DNA from: Methylobacter sp. KS41
Lineage (GTDB): Bacteria; Pseudomonadota; Gammaproteobacteria; Methylococcales; Methylomonadaceae
Length of the DNA: 64,000 nt
Assembly: GCA_002862125.1 (NCBI GenBank)
Contig: PHSP01000001.1
Location: 1,646,501 to 1,710,500, forward strand
Direction: 5' to 3'
Shown: positions 37,228-46,917 of the stretch, piece after piece
How positions within the stretch are numbered: the first letter of the stretch is position 1
Layout of the letters: each line of letters begins with the position of its first letter
Translations under genes and position numbers: made by a program
Notes under the pieces: model-generated
Told to the model about the DNA's origin: nothing
What the model saw: only the letters and a program-made list of their open reading frames with translations
The model's database searches: none

Positions 37228-37396
37228 TTGTGTGAATACGCCAATCCGGAAATTAAAAACGATGAATGAATAATCTCTGCAACGTTGAATCCGGCTTTAT
37301 TCGAAGTTGTGTCACTAATTGTTCGTTTGCCAATAGCTAATTTATGAAATCAAGCATGTGAAACTCACCCTTCTGCTACTCGTTTTGGATAAGTTC

Positions 37397-38176
37397 CTAC
37401 TTCCGTAATTCCTTATGAACTACCACCAATATACCGATTACGCTCATCATTGCCGCATTCATCCAGAGAATCAAGCCGCCGGTCTGCTGGTCTGTTATAG
37501 CGCTTACGCCGGTGAACGCTCTTCCGCATAATGAGTAAATCGGATAAAGTTCGTGCGGCGTGAAAAAAATCAGCGCGCCTGCCAGGATTTGCGGAGGAAC
37601 TACAGCAAGCATCATCGCGATGCGGCAACCGGGCGACCATTTGGAATGTGAATCCAGAGCAATCCCCCAAAGCATCAAGCCATTTAAAACCATGCTCCAG
37701 TTCATCAGGCGATAGATGCGCCAATCGAGCATAGCGATAAAATGGACAGAAGGCAGCAGCCAAAAAACAATCAACCCTGCGAACACTATAACTACAGCGG
37801 CGGGATGCAGTAATGCATCAACCAGGCAGTGTAACGGCTTCCATGTTGAAACCAGGCGGAAGAATCGTTTACCTGCCACGGGTAAACCAGCCGATAGCGC
37901 CTCCTTCGGGCGAGCCAATACGATTAAAAACGGTCCCAAATGATGAAGCACAAGACTTTGGAGCTGATGCACAAAAAACTCATGCTCTGCATAATATTCG
38001 GCCTGGGTATGAGATACGGCATATAGGGATAAAAGCCCGGTCCAAAAAAATAACTTTTGCCGGAAAAACAGCTTGCTTTTTTGGCAGCCCCTTATAAATA
38101 TTATCGCAGTGATAGACGTTACGATGACAACCGTCTCCGACGTTTCCCACGGAATGAGCCACTGTAACGCGCTCAT
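37397..38176 (-). CDS. ctaG: Cytochrome c oxidase assembly factor CtaG (caa3 type)
   Basis: A polytopic membrane protein of 259 residues with about six or seven hydrophobic helices. Family features seen are LPWET-like WLIPWETSETV, FFVHQLQSLVLHHLGPFLIVLARP and the conserved histidines, WSMVLNGLMLWGIALD, and FTPHELYPIYSLCGR. It belongs to the caa3_CtaG family, which is involved in copper delivery or assembly of caa3-type oxidases, in line with the oxidase genes on the other strand. The ATG at 38176 is favoured by a GGAAG site; an in-frame TTG at 38194 is the alternative. Confidence 0.88.
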   Translation of the reverse strand: MSALQWLIPWETSETVVIVTSITAIIFIRGCQKSKLFFRQKLFFWTGLLSLYAVSHTQAEYYAEHEFFVHQLQSLVLHHLGPFLIVLARPKEALSAGLPVAGKRFFRLVSTWKPLHCLVDALLHPAAVVIVFAGLIVFWLLPSVHFIAMLDWRIYRLMNWSMVLNGLMLWGIALDSHSKWSPGCRIAMMLAVVPPQILAGALIFFTPHELYPIYSLCGRAFTGVSAITDQQTGGLILWMNAAMMSVIGILVVVHKELRK

Positions 38177-38265
38177 TTTTCTAAACTTCCACAATACGCT
38201 GGGTTTTCCGGAATATGCCCTGCTTTTGACTCTAGCCCGAGTGTATCGCTCATGAGTGTTGAAAG

Positions 38266-38877
38266 CTACCGCGATAATTCCAGTAAATGCCGTAAATCAT
38301 TGGCAACCGTTTCAATGGCCTCATCCGGCGTCACCAGCAGACGCGCCCGGCCTTGCGGGTCAAAAACATAAACCGCAGCGCTGTGAGCGATGCCGGCGGA
38401 ATTCACAACTCCAGGCCGATATGCCGCCCGGTAACGTTTCACAAGGTCTTCTATTTCATCTTCGCTGCCTGTTAATCCAATCGCGCGGTCCAAACCGAAT
38501 GCCGCCAAGTAGTGGTGCAAAACTTCTGAAGTGTCGCGGCCGGGGTCCAGTGTGACAAACAAAATGCGGGTGCGATTGGCGCTTTCTCCCAGGCGTTGAG
38601 ATATTTTTGCCAAACGGAACATTGTGGCCGGACATTCCGCCTGACAGGTGGTGAAACCGAAAAACAACATGACCAGATAGCCTCGATAGGTTTGGTCAGT
38701 TACGGCCTGTCCGGAATCAGACATCATAGAGAAACGCAAGTCAGGCAGATGCCCCTTAATATTATGCAGTTGCCATTGCCTTTGTTTCTCGCAGCCGCTC
38801 AATACCAACAGCAATGCTATGCAAAAAAAATACCGGCTAAATTTCAGTCCTCGTATTTCAAGCAATCTGTCATGCAT
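38266..38877 (-). CDS. Copper chaperone Sco1/SenC
   Basis: A thioredoxin-fold protein of 203 residues that loads copper into the CuA site of oxidase subunit II. It has a lipobox VLSGC (Cys29), so it is a membrane-anchored periplasmic lipoprotein. The copper ligands are TTCQAECP (Cys78 and Cys82) and His165 in IAHSAAVYVFDP. FVTLDPGRDT is a further family block. It is followed by ctaG on the same strand, so the two assembly genes are paired opposite the oxidase structural genes. Confidence 0.93.
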   Translation of the reverse strand: MHDRLLEIRGLKFSRYFFCIALLLVLSGCEKQRQWQLHNIKGHLPDLRFSMMSDSGQAVTDQTYRGYLVMLFFGFTTCQAECPATMFRLAKISQRLGESANRTRILFVTLDPGRDTSEVLHHYLAAFGLDRAIGLTGSEDEIEDLVKRYRAAYRPGVVNSAGIAHSAAVYVFDPQGRARLLVTPDEAIETVANDLRHLLELSR

Positions 38878-38959
38878 TTGATTTGGCCCAATAAAATCTC
38901 GGATTCAATTATGAGAAGCTTTGCTCGAAACCATGCTGGCTTTCGTTAAGCTGTAACTC

Positions 38960-39811
38960 TTAATACATCTGGTAATTAAAATCCGCTATAGCCTGCCGGA
39001 TTTCGCCCTGGGTATTCATTACAAACGGCCCGTAACCAGCTATCGGCTCATCAATCGGTTCTCCGTTCATGACCAGCAGAGACGAATCTTTTAGAGCTGT
39101 CAGAACAACCGTTTTGCCATTTCGTTCAAAGAACGCCACTTCGGCATCATTCAAAGCCGCCGAATTATTGATGTTTACACAGCCTTTCAAGGCAAACAGT
39201 ATTGTTGTGTAATATTCGGGTAGATCGAGTTCGGCGGTTTGCCCCGCCAACAGGCGAAGGTCCAATAAATTAACCGGCGTGTAGGTATTTGCAGGGCCTT
39301 TGGTCCCTTGATAGACGCCTGCAATCACCCGCAAAACACTGCCTTTTTCATCCAGTTTTAACACGGGAATGTCAGCCTTAACGATAGACTGATAATGCGG
39401 GGGTTCCATTTTGAATTTTGCCGGCAAATTAACCCAAAGCTGTATCGCTTCAAAAGTTCCGCCCTGCCTGGTAAAGGCCGCGGAGTGCATCTCTTCATGC
39501 AGAAGACCCTTCGCCGCCGTCATCCATTGCACATCACCAGGGCCGATCAGGCCGCCATTGCCGGCGGTATCATGGTGTTCGACTTCACCTTGATAGAGAA
39601 TGGTAACGGTTTCAAAGCCGCGATGCGGGTGCAGGCCCACTCCTCTCGGTTTCGTTGCGGGCGGAAATTGTGCTGGTCCGGCATAGTCCAGCATCAAAAA
39701 CGGACTTACCTCTGCATCCGGAGTATTATAGGAAAACAGGGTGCGGACGGGAAAACCGTCCCCTACCCAGTGAGACTCATTAGTACGGGTGATTCGATGT
39801 AACTGTTTCAT
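38960..39811 (-). CDS. Pirin-family protein
   Basis: A bicupin of 283 residues. The N-terminal cupin has the metal motif HPHRGFETVTILYQGEVEHHD (His, His, His, Glu at about 57-99) and the conserved WMTAAKGLLHEEM. The C-terminal half has ALKGCVNINN and FFERNGKTV. Some pirins act as quercetinases or regulators; the role here is unknown. The ATG at 39811 has an AGGAA ribosome site and gives the usual start (HRITRTNESHWVGDGFPVRT). The frame is open to 39868 but that extension has no such site. It stands alone between sco1 and an intergenic region. Confidence 0.92.
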   Translation of the reverse strand: MKQLHRITRTNESHWVGDGFPVRTLFSYNTPDAEVSPFLMLDYAGPAQFPPATKPRGVGLHPHRGFETVTILYQGEVEHHDTAGNGGLIGPGDVQWMTAAKGLLHEEMHSAAFTRQGGTFEAIQLWVNLPAKFKMEPPHYQSIVKADIPVLKLDEKGSVLRVIAGVYQGTKGPANTYTPVNLLDLRLLAGQTAELDLPEYYTTILFALKGCVNINNSAALNDAEVAFFERNGKTVVLTALKDSSLLVMNGEPIDEPIAGYGPFVMNTQGEIRQAIADFNYQMY

Positions 39812-40637
39812 GGCTTTATTCCTGTTTCTATTCTGCTCCTGCCAAAGGTATGTTTTACCTATCTGCATAAAGCATGTCTACGATCATCAAAGACAGGGGG
39901 GTTGTCTGATTTTTAGTTTAATATATTTCATATCGCGAATGCCGCTGGCCCTTTCAGGCTGCGATAACCAAGCGGATAAGCCAAATATCCAGCGCAGAAA
40001 AAAAGAATGACGTTCTTTTCAAACCGGCAGCCTCTGAAATTACTCAAGGAGAACTCCGGGCTGAATTCCGCTGAAGTAAAGATTACCAGATATGGCGCTG
40101 CGCCGCTAATGCAACTGAACCGGAAAAATTGACTACGCGCGACCGGGCGTGCTTGAGTCTTCAATCCGCACGCCACATGCACTGAAAGACAGGCGCCGGG
40201 CAGCGCTCTGTCATCAGGATTTTCATATTGAGTGATTATTTTCCATTTTAATTTGGTTGAACCAATTTATCAGCTTTTAAAACTCCCATTTTTCAAAAAA
40301 AATTATTCTTTACGCGGCTTTTTCCATGCCCGGTAAATGGACAGTTTTTCATATCGCAATTTTTAAATCCATGTTAGATTTAAAAGCCCGACATTCGGGA
40401 CTCATGCCGGCATCGTAAAAATATCTATTATTCAAAAGGGGCGGTTACAAGAATAATGCTTACTCGCTCATAGGCAGTTCATGGCTTTAGCAGGATGATT
40501 CCGCCTACGCATTATGGCAGTCTCATACTTTTCTTGTATTTGCGACAGCTGAACCTTGACCCTATCCATTGATATCAGGAGAATAAGCCGAAAGTAGTGA
40601 GTTTCCGCCAAATTTCGAGCTAATTAATAACAATCTG
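39812..40637. other. Intergenic region before the RND efflux genes
   Basis: About 825 bases with no confident gene. A 23-codon lipoprotein-like fragment (39939-40010, MPLALSGCDNQ start) and a short open stretch just after it may be decayed coding remnants. From about 40230 the sequence turns AT-rich, as expected for a promoter region of the efflux operon. Confidence 0.45.
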
Positions 40638-41900
40638 ATGGAACAGATTATGACGCCCTACAATCACTTTGAATTGCTGCAAGTTTTTATGAAAAGCACC
40701 CAAAATATGAGCATATCCAACAAGTGCCACTCCGGCCGTTTCCCCGATTCAATCCTTTTATTCCCGGTGATCGCCGCATTGTTTATCAACGGCTGCGAAA
40801 AACCAAACGAACAGGCCGCAGCGAGTCCTCCGATAGTGGAAGTTACCGAAGTGATGCAGAAGGATGTTCCGATCCAGCAGGAATGGGTGGGAACGCTTGA
40901 TGGCATGGTCAATGCTCAGATAAACGCGCAGGTTAACGGTTATCTGATCAAGAGGAATTACAAGGAAGGCGATCTGGTCAATAAAGGCCAGCTGTTGTAC
41001 GAAATTGATCCGCGAACCTTTCAGGCCAATCTGGATCAAGAAAAAAGCAATCTGGCACGCCAGCAGGCCGTGCTGAAAACCGCTCAGCTCGATCTGGCGC
41101 GCATCAAACGCCTCCTGCCCGAAAAAGCAGTCAGTGTCCGTGACCGGGATAACGCCGTTGGCCGGGAAGCGTCCGCGCAGGCGGAAGTTCTGGCTGCTAA
41201 AGCCGCCGTGGAAAAAGCCCAGCTTGATCTGGGTTTTACCAGGATCACCTCCCCAATTTCCGGGGTTGCCGGCATCTCCAAGGCGCAACTGGGTGATCTG
41301 GTCGGCCCGGGCAGCGCAAATAATGTGCTGACTTCGGTATCGCAGGTTGAACCCATCAGAGCCTATCTGGGTTTAAGCGAGCAGCAATACCTTCAATTTG
41401 CCCGGGAAAAAATCAATCATGACCAACGGCAAGAACCTATACCTTTGGAATTGATACTGGCCGACGGCACGACTTACCCCTATGGCGGCAAGTTCTATTT
41501 CGCCGACCGTCAAGTCGATGTAAACACTGGAACCATTCAAGTCGCCGTGCTGTTTCCAAATCCCGGCAATCTTCTTCGGCCCGGACAATTCGCCAAGATA
41601 CGCGCCGTCATCAAGACCGAAACCGGTGCGCTGCTTGTGCCGCAGCAGGCTGTCACCCAGTTGCAGTCCAAGTTCCAGATAGCCGTCGTCGATTCCGGCA
41701 ATACCGTCGGCATCCGTCTGGTAAAACCCGGTGAGCGCTTCGGTTCGCTTTGGATCATCGATGAAGGTCTTAAACCAGGTGATCGAATTATCGTGGAAGG
41801 TCTGCAGAAAGTGCGCAACGGCATGAAGGTTAGCCCGAAACCGTTCACCCAATCCCTGGAGACTGCGCCTGCTCCGCCATCCACAAGCCCAGCAAGGTAG
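40638..41900 (+). CDS. RND efflux periplasmic adaptor (AcrA-like)
   Basis: A membrane fusion protein of up to 420 residues that links the inner-membrane pump to the outer-membrane channel. A lipobox-like ALFINGC (Cys about 53) suggests a lipoprotein. The lipoyl/hairpin layout is seen: VNAQINAQVNGYLIKRNYKEGD, KGQLLYEIDPRTFQANLDQ, a coiled hairpin (about 130-200), then LGFTRITSPISGVAGISKAQLGDLV. The C-terminus has GALLVPQQAVTQLQSKF and GDRIIVEGLQKVRNGM. The start is uncertain: ATGs at 40638, 40650, 40689 and 40707 are possible and none has a strong ribosome site. The pump gene follows after four bases. Confidence 0.92.
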   Translation: MEQIMTPYNHFELLQVFMKSTQNMSISNKCHSGRFPDSILLFPVIAALFINGCEKPNEQAAASPPIVEVTEVMQKDVPIQQEWVGTLDGMVNAQINAQVNGYLIKRNYKEGDLVNKGQLLYEIDPRTFQANLDQEKSNLARQQAVLKTAQLDLARIKRLLPEKAVSVRDRDNAVGREASAQAEVLAAKAAVEKAQLDLGFTRITSPISGVAGISKAQLGDLVGPGSANNVLTSVSQVEPIRAYLGLSEQQYLQFAREKINHDQRQEPIPLELILADGTTYPYGGKFYFADRQVDVNTGTIQVAVLFPNPGNLLRPGQFAKIRAVIKTETGALLVPQQAVTQLQSKFQIAVVDSGNTVGIRLVKPGERFGSLWIIDEGLKPGDRIIVEGLQKVRNGMKVSPKPFTQSLETAPAPPSTSPAR

Positions 41901-41904
41901 TCCG

Positions 41905-44900
41905 ATGTCCAAATTCTTTATCAACCGCCCCATCGTGGCGATAGTCATCGCCATCCTGATGGTAATGATCGGTCTGGTCTCGATGTCGGGACTGCCGATA
42001 GCCCAGTTTCCCAAGATCGCCCCGCCGGAAATCCAGGTCCAAACCACTTTCACCGGCGCGGACGCGGTCACGGTGGAGCAGTCGGTCGCCACGCCAATCG
42101 AGCAGCAGATGTCCGGCGTGGACAACATGAACTACATGTACTCTATCAACGCCAACAACGGCCAGATGACCTTACGGGTTAATTTCGATGTGAAAACCGA
42201 CCCGAACACCGACCAGATACTGGCGCAGATGCGCCAGTCCCAGGCTGCATCGCAACTGCCCAAGGATGTGACTAACTACGGCGTCAATGTGCAAAAGTCC
42301 ACCTCCTCGCCGCTGATCATGTTCGCGCTTTATTCGCCGAAGGGCAGCTACGACAACATCTTCCTCGCCAACTACGCTTACATCAACATCAACGACCAGA
42401 TGACCCGGGTCAAGGGCATAGCCAGCGTGTCGGTGTTTGGCGCGGGCCAGTATGCGATGCGCATCTGGGTCAAGCCGGACCAGTTGGCCAAACTGAACAT
42501 TACTATCCCGGAGATCATCAGCGCCGTACAGGCGCAGAACAACGTCAACCCGGCCGGCAAGGTCGGCGGTGAGCCGGTTCCGCCGGGACAGGAGTTCACC
42601 TACGCCGTCCGCGCCCAAGGCCGTTTGCAGACTGAGGAAGAGTTCGGCAACATCGTGCTGCGCGCCGACCCTTCCGGCTCGATCGTGCGCATTAAAGATG
42701 TCGGGCGGATCGATCTCGGCGCGCAGACCTATGACATGATCGGCCGATTGAACGGCAAGCCGGCGGCCTTGGTGGCGCTGTACCAGTTGCCAGGCACCAA
42801 CGCCATCGAGGCTGCGGAGGGTGCCAAGAAGGTAATGGCTGAGTTGAAAACCCGTTTCCCTGAGGATCTGAATTATGTGATCGCCTTGGACACCACCCTA
42901 GCCGTTACCGAGGGCATCAACGAAATCGTGCATACCTTATTCGAGGCGCTAGTGCTGGTCATTTTCGTAGTGTTCCTGTTCCTGCAAGGCTGGCGGCCCA
43001 CCCTGATCCCGCTGCTGGCCGTGCCGGTGTCGCTGATCGGCACCTTCATGCTGTTCCCGGTGCTGGGCTTTTCCATTAACACCTTGTCCCTGTTCGGTCT
43101 GGTGCTGGCCATAGGCCTGGTGGTGGATGATCCCATCGTTGTGGTGGAGGCTGTGGAGCATCACATCGAAAACGGTCTAAGCCCCAAGGAAGCAACCCTT
43201 AGGACTATGAAGGAAGTGACCGGCCCCATTATCGGCACCTCGCTCGCGTTAATCGCGGTGTTCATGCCGACGGTATTTATCCCCGGCATTACCGGCCAGC
43301 TGTACCAGCAATTCGCCGTCACGGTCGGCGTGTCGGTAATGATCTCCACTTTCAATTCGCTATCCTTGAGTCCAGCATTGGCGGCCTTGCTGCTGCGTCC
43401 CAGGGTGCGCGGCACCGGGCCATTGCAGAAATTTTACGACGGCTTCAACCGCGTGTTTGGCCGCGCCAATGAGGGCTATGTGGACTTTTGCTCAGTGTTG
43501 ATTCGCAAGAGCCTAATCAGCATGGTGTTCCTGGGGTTGCTGGCCGGCGCGGCTGGAATCATGGGCAAGGGCATCCCAATGGGCTTTTTGCCCGACGAAG
43601 ACCAGGGCTACCTCTATGCCGGTATCCAGCTTCCCAATGTGGCTTCTCTGCAACGCACCGATGAGGCCACCCGCAAGGTCGAGGAAATACTGAAAAATAC
43701 GCCGGGCGTGGAGTATTACTCGTCGGTGATCGGCTACAACATGCTCAGCCAGGCGAACACCACCTACAACACCTTCTTTTTCATCTCACTGAAAATTTGG
43801 TCTGAACGCACCAAGCCCGAGGAGCAATACGCGGCGATTAAAGCTCATCTTAACAAGGAACTGGCCAAGATCCCCGACGCCATCGGTTTTGCCTTCCCGC
43901 CGCCCGCCATTCCAGGCGTCGGAACTTCCGGCGGCGTGACCATGGTGCTGGAGGATAGGTCCGGAAAGGACGTCGCATTTTTGGCCGAAAATACCGAGAA
44001 ATTTCTGGCGGCGGCGAAAAAGCGGCCTGAAATTTCCGGAGTATATACCACCGGCCTGCCCTCGGTACCACAGATATTTGTCGATGTCGACCGCGACAAG
44101 GTGCTCAAGCAGGGCGTCTTGCTGTCCGATGTCTACAAGACCCTGCAAGCTTACATGGGCAGCGGCTTCATCAACTACTTCAACCGCTTCGGCAGACAGT
44201 GGCAGACCTATGTGCAGGCCGAGGGTGAGTACCGCAAAGACACCAAATCACTGGGCCAGTTTTATGTTCGCAACACCAACGGCTACACTGTGCCATTAGC
44301 CGCATTAACCAGCATACGCAAGATCGAAGGGCCGGAGTTTACGATGCGCTACAACCTGTACCGCTGCGAGCAGATCGGCGCATCGGCCAATCCGGGCTAT
44401 AGCTCCACTCAGGTGATGAAGGCCCTTGAGGAAGTATTCGCCGAGACCATGCCCCGGGAAATGGGCTTCGATTATCTCGGCATGAGTTTCCAGGAACAAC
44501 AGGCTCAGAAAGGCGTCTCGCCTGCGGTGGTGTTTGCGTTCGCGATTTTCTGCGTGTTCCTGATCCTGGCGGCGCTGTATGAAAGCTGGAGCCTGCCGTT
44601 CAGCGTGCTGCTGGGTACGCCGATTGTCGTGTTCGGCGCGTTCGCAGGGCTTAAGCTAGGTCATTATGAAAACAACCTGTATGCCCAGATTGGCTTGGTG
44701 ATGCTGATAGGACTTGCCGCGAAAAATGCCATCCTGATTGTCGAGTTCGCCAAAATGGGTGTCGAAGAGGGCAAATCCGTCCTCGATGCTTCGCTGGAAG
44801 CTGCTCGTTTACGCTTGCGGCCAATCCTGATGACCGCATTGTCCTTCATTCTGGGCTGCGTCCCGCTCGCCATCGCCAGCGGAGCAGGCGCGTTGTCGAG

Positions 44901-45057
44901 GAGGGTCATGGGCTACGCAGTGATAGGGGGTATGACAGCAGCCACCTGTCTGGCGATATTTCTGATTCCAGTGAGTTTCTATGTGGTCGAAAAATGGTCT
45001 AATAAAAACAAAGGCGCGAAGCCGCAAAAGGAGAAACAGGAGCAAGATCATGAATAA
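41905..45057 (+). CDS. RND multidrug efflux permease (HAE1, AcrB-like)
   Basis: The proton-driven pump, 1050 residues, normal for the family. It starts MSKFFINRPIVAIVIAILMV, the AcrB-type first helix. The proton relay is intact: paired Asp408-Asp409 in IGLVVDDPIVVVEA (helix 4) and Lys in IGLAAKNAILIVEFAK (helix 10). Two large periplasmic loops lie between helices 1-2 and 7-8. It takes drugs or bile-like amphiphiles from the periplasm; the substrate is not predictable. The central part is clearly more GC-rich than its neighbours. It overlaps the outer-membrane factor gene by eight bases. Confidence 0.96.
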   Translation: MSKFFINRPIVAIVIAILMVMIGLVSMSGLPIAQFPKIAPPEIQVQTTFTGADAVTVEQSVATPIEQQMSGVDNMNYMYSINANNGQMTLRVNFDVKTDPNTDQILAQMRQSQAASQLPKDVTNYGVNVQKSTSSPLIMFALYSPKGSYDNIFLANYAYININDQMTRVKGIASVSVFGAGQYAMRIWVKPDQLAKLNITIPEIISAVQAQNNVNPAGKVGGEPVPPGQEFTYAVRAQGRLQTEEEFGNIVLRADPSGSIVRIKDVGRIDLGAQTYDMIGRLNGKPAALVALYQLPGTNAIEAAEGAKKVMAELKTRFPEDLNYVIALDTTLAVTEGINEIVHTLFEALVLVIFVVFLFLQGWRPTLIPLLAVPVSLIGTFMLFPVLGFSINTLSLFGLVLAIGLVVDDPIVVVEAVEHHIENGLSPKEATLRTMKEVTGPIIGTSLALIAVFMPTVFIPGITGQLYQQFAVTVGVSVMISTFNSLSLSPALAALLLRPRVRGTGPLQKFYDGFNRVFGRANEGYVDFCSVLIRKSLISMVFLGLLAGAAGIMGKGIPMGFLPDEDQGYLYAGIQLPNVASLQRTDEATRKVEEILKNTPGVEYYSSVIGYNMLSQANTTYNTFFFISLKIWSERTKPEEQYAAIKAHLNKELAKIPDAIGFAFPPPAIPGVGTSGGVTMVLEDRSGKDVAFLAENTEKFLAAAKKRPEISGVYTTGLPSVPQIFVDVDRDKVLKQGVLLSDVYKTLQAYMGSGFINYFNRFGRQWQTYVQAEGEYRKDTKSLGQFYVRNTNGYTVPLAALTSIRKIEGPEFTMRYNLYRCEQIGASANPGYSSTQVMKALEEVFAETMPREMGFDYLGMSFQEQQAQKGVSPAVVFAFAIFCVFLILAALYESWSLPFSVLLGTPIVVFGAFAGLKLGHYENNLYAQIGLVMLIGLAAKNAILIVEFAKMGVEEGKSVLDASLEAARLRLRPILMTALSFILGCVPLAIASGAGALSRRVMGYAVIGGMTAATCLAIFLIPVSFYVVEKWSNKNKGAKPQKEKQEQDHE

Positions 45058-46495
45058 GCTATTGGCTTTATTGCTAACAACGCTGCTCACTGCTTGCTTC
45101 AAAATAGGTCCGGATTATATCCGTCCCGAGATTGATACGCCCAAACAGTGGCGCTTTGCCGAGAGCAATGTCCGCAAAAATGCCGTCAATCTGAGGTGGT
45201 GGGAACAGTTGGGTGATCATGTCCTTAACCGGCTGATTAATCAATCGGTGCAAGGGAACCTGGATCTGAAAATAGCTGTTGCCAATGTTGAGCAGTTCAT
45301 GGGGCAGTATGGCTCTACTCGCGCCAATCTGTTTCCGCAGATTTTCGGCGCTGCAACATACGCCCACGCCCAACCCAGCGGCGGCGGTGGCGATGTGTTG
45401 AATAACGGAACAAACAACGAAGTTGACTTTGCCCGTCTTGGTCCGTCAATGAACTGGGAGCTTGATATCTGGGGTCAATTGCGCCGCGCCAACGAAGCTG
45501 CTCGCGCCGATCTACTAAGCAAGGAAGCCATTAAACGTGCTGTGATTCTCTCTCTAGTGAGTCAGGTAGCGCAAACATATATCACCCTGCGCGAACTGGA
45601 CAAAAATCTGGAAATCACGAAAAACGTTGTTAACAGTCTCGAAGAAGAACTACGTATCGCTAAAATTCGTTTTGATGAAGGTTATACCTCCGAACTGGAA
45701 CTTGAACAGGCCGATTCCGAATACCAGCGCCGCAGCGCCTTCATACCTCAATATGAACAACAAATTGCGATAACGGAAAACGCCTTGAGCGTTTTACTGG
45801 GGCGTAATCCCGGCCCGATCCCACGCGGCCTTTCGCTGGATGAACTCAAACTTCCCGCCGTACCGGCCGGCTTGCCTTCCGACCTGCTCGCCCAGCGTCC
45901 CGATATTCAGCAGGCGGAGCAGGAATTGATTGCTGCCAATGCTCGAATCGGCGTAGCCCGCGGCCAGTATTTTCCGAAAATTTCATTGACTGGCGGCGTA
46001 GGTCAGATGAGCACGCAAGTGGCGACACTGTTTGCTCCGGGCGCCAATTTCTGGGCTGTTGGATCTACGCTGCTAACGCCGATTTTTACCGCAGGCAAGA
46101 TAGCAGGGCAAGTTCAATCCGCTGAAGCAGTGCAGAAGGCGGCTTTAGCGAATTACCGGCGCTCTATCATTTCCGGCTTTCGTGAGTTTGAAAATGCACT
46201 CATAAGCAGTAACAAAACCAAATTACAAAAGGAAATACAGAGCAGGCGCGTCAGTGCGGTCCAAAGCTATTTCAACTTGTCTCGCATCCGTTATGATGAG
46301 GGCTATACCGCTTATATTACGGTGCTCGACTCGATCCGGCAGTTGTTCGATGCGCAAATTGCATTGGTCCAGGCGCAAAGTGCCAACTTAACAGCAACCA
46401 TCGGCTTATATCGCGCCATGGGCGGCGGCTGGATAGTTCAGGAGGAAAAATCGGCTCAAGTGCCTAAGCCAAAAAATGCAGCGTTTTTTCCCTAG
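45050..46495 (+). CDS. Outer-membrane efflux channel (OprM/NodT type)
   Basis: A TolC-like lipoprotein of 481 residues. The ATG at 45050 overlaps the permease stop and follows GGAG; a frame open from 44981 is not used. Lipobox LLTAC (Cys about 16) is followed by KIGPDYIRPE, the NodT/OprM start. Two internal repeats of the helical barrel are seen, for example QVAQTYITLRELDKNLEI and FREFENALISSNKTKLQKE, with LLAQRPDIQQAEQELIAANA before the second. It completes the tripartite pump with the two genes before it. Confidence 0.95.
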   Translation: MNKLLALLLTTLLTACFKIGPDYIRPEIDTPKQWRFAESNVRKNAVNLRWWEQLGDHVLNRLINQSVQGNLDLKIAVANVEQFMGQYGSTRANLFPQIFGAATYAHAQPSGGGGDVLNNGTNNEVDFARLGPSMNWELDIWGQLRRANEAARADLLSKEAIKRAVILSLVSQVAQTYITLRELDKNLEITKNVVNSLEEELRIAKIRFDEGYTSELELEQADSEYQRRSAFIPQYEQQIAITENALSVLLGRNPGPIPRGLSLDELKLPAVPAGLPSDLLAQRPDIQQAEQELIAANARIGVARGQYFPKISLTGGVGQMSTQVATLFAPGANFWAVGSTLLTPIFTAGKIAGQVQSAEAVQKAALANYRRSIISGFREFENALISSNKTKLQKEIQSRRVSAVQSYFNLSRIRYDEGYTAYITVLDSIRQLFDAQIALVQAQSANLTATIGLYRAMGGGWIVQEEKSAQVPKPKNAAFFP

Positions 46496-46917
46496 CAACA
46501 AAGTACGTATTTATCGTCTATCCTTGTTAAACCGACTGACTTTCATCAAAATGGTGCAGGGAAATCGCGCAAAAGCAAATTTCTCGTTAATAACTGTTAT
46601 GCTAATTTTTCAATCATGTCAGAGCTTTAAACATTTACTAAAATTCGCATTTTTTGTTCGAGAAACCAAAAATAACCGAGTTACCTATATTGGCGTATAA
46701 CAGTTTGAATTTTTTAATTTTTATGGCCTGTAACTGTTTTATTCATAGTATGCCTGCATTTAATGGGAAATTTCCAAAGTTCGTTGAAAGCTATTGTTTT
46801 ATTATAAATCCAAAACGCATTTATTCACGTAGAAGCGAATTTATTCAAACTTAAGCTACTGATTATGCGAATTAAATTACCGCTATTTTTTGATCAATAC
46901 ATGGTTAAAACCCGAGA
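46496..46917. other. Intergenic, start of the AT-rich island
   Basis: About 420 bases without a convincing gene. The base composition drops sharply here and stays low to about 52.3 kb. No terminator, transposon end or tRNA was found at the border. Confidence 0.5.

Noticed and set aside
39928-40182. 84-codon minus-strand frame before the RND operon
   Set aside because: No ribosome site, no motif, and Cys/Phe-rich random-looking composition.
42172-42618. Long minus-strand frame inside the RND permease
   Set aside because: The GC-rich codon use of the permease leaves the opposite strand open; the protein has no recognisable pattern.
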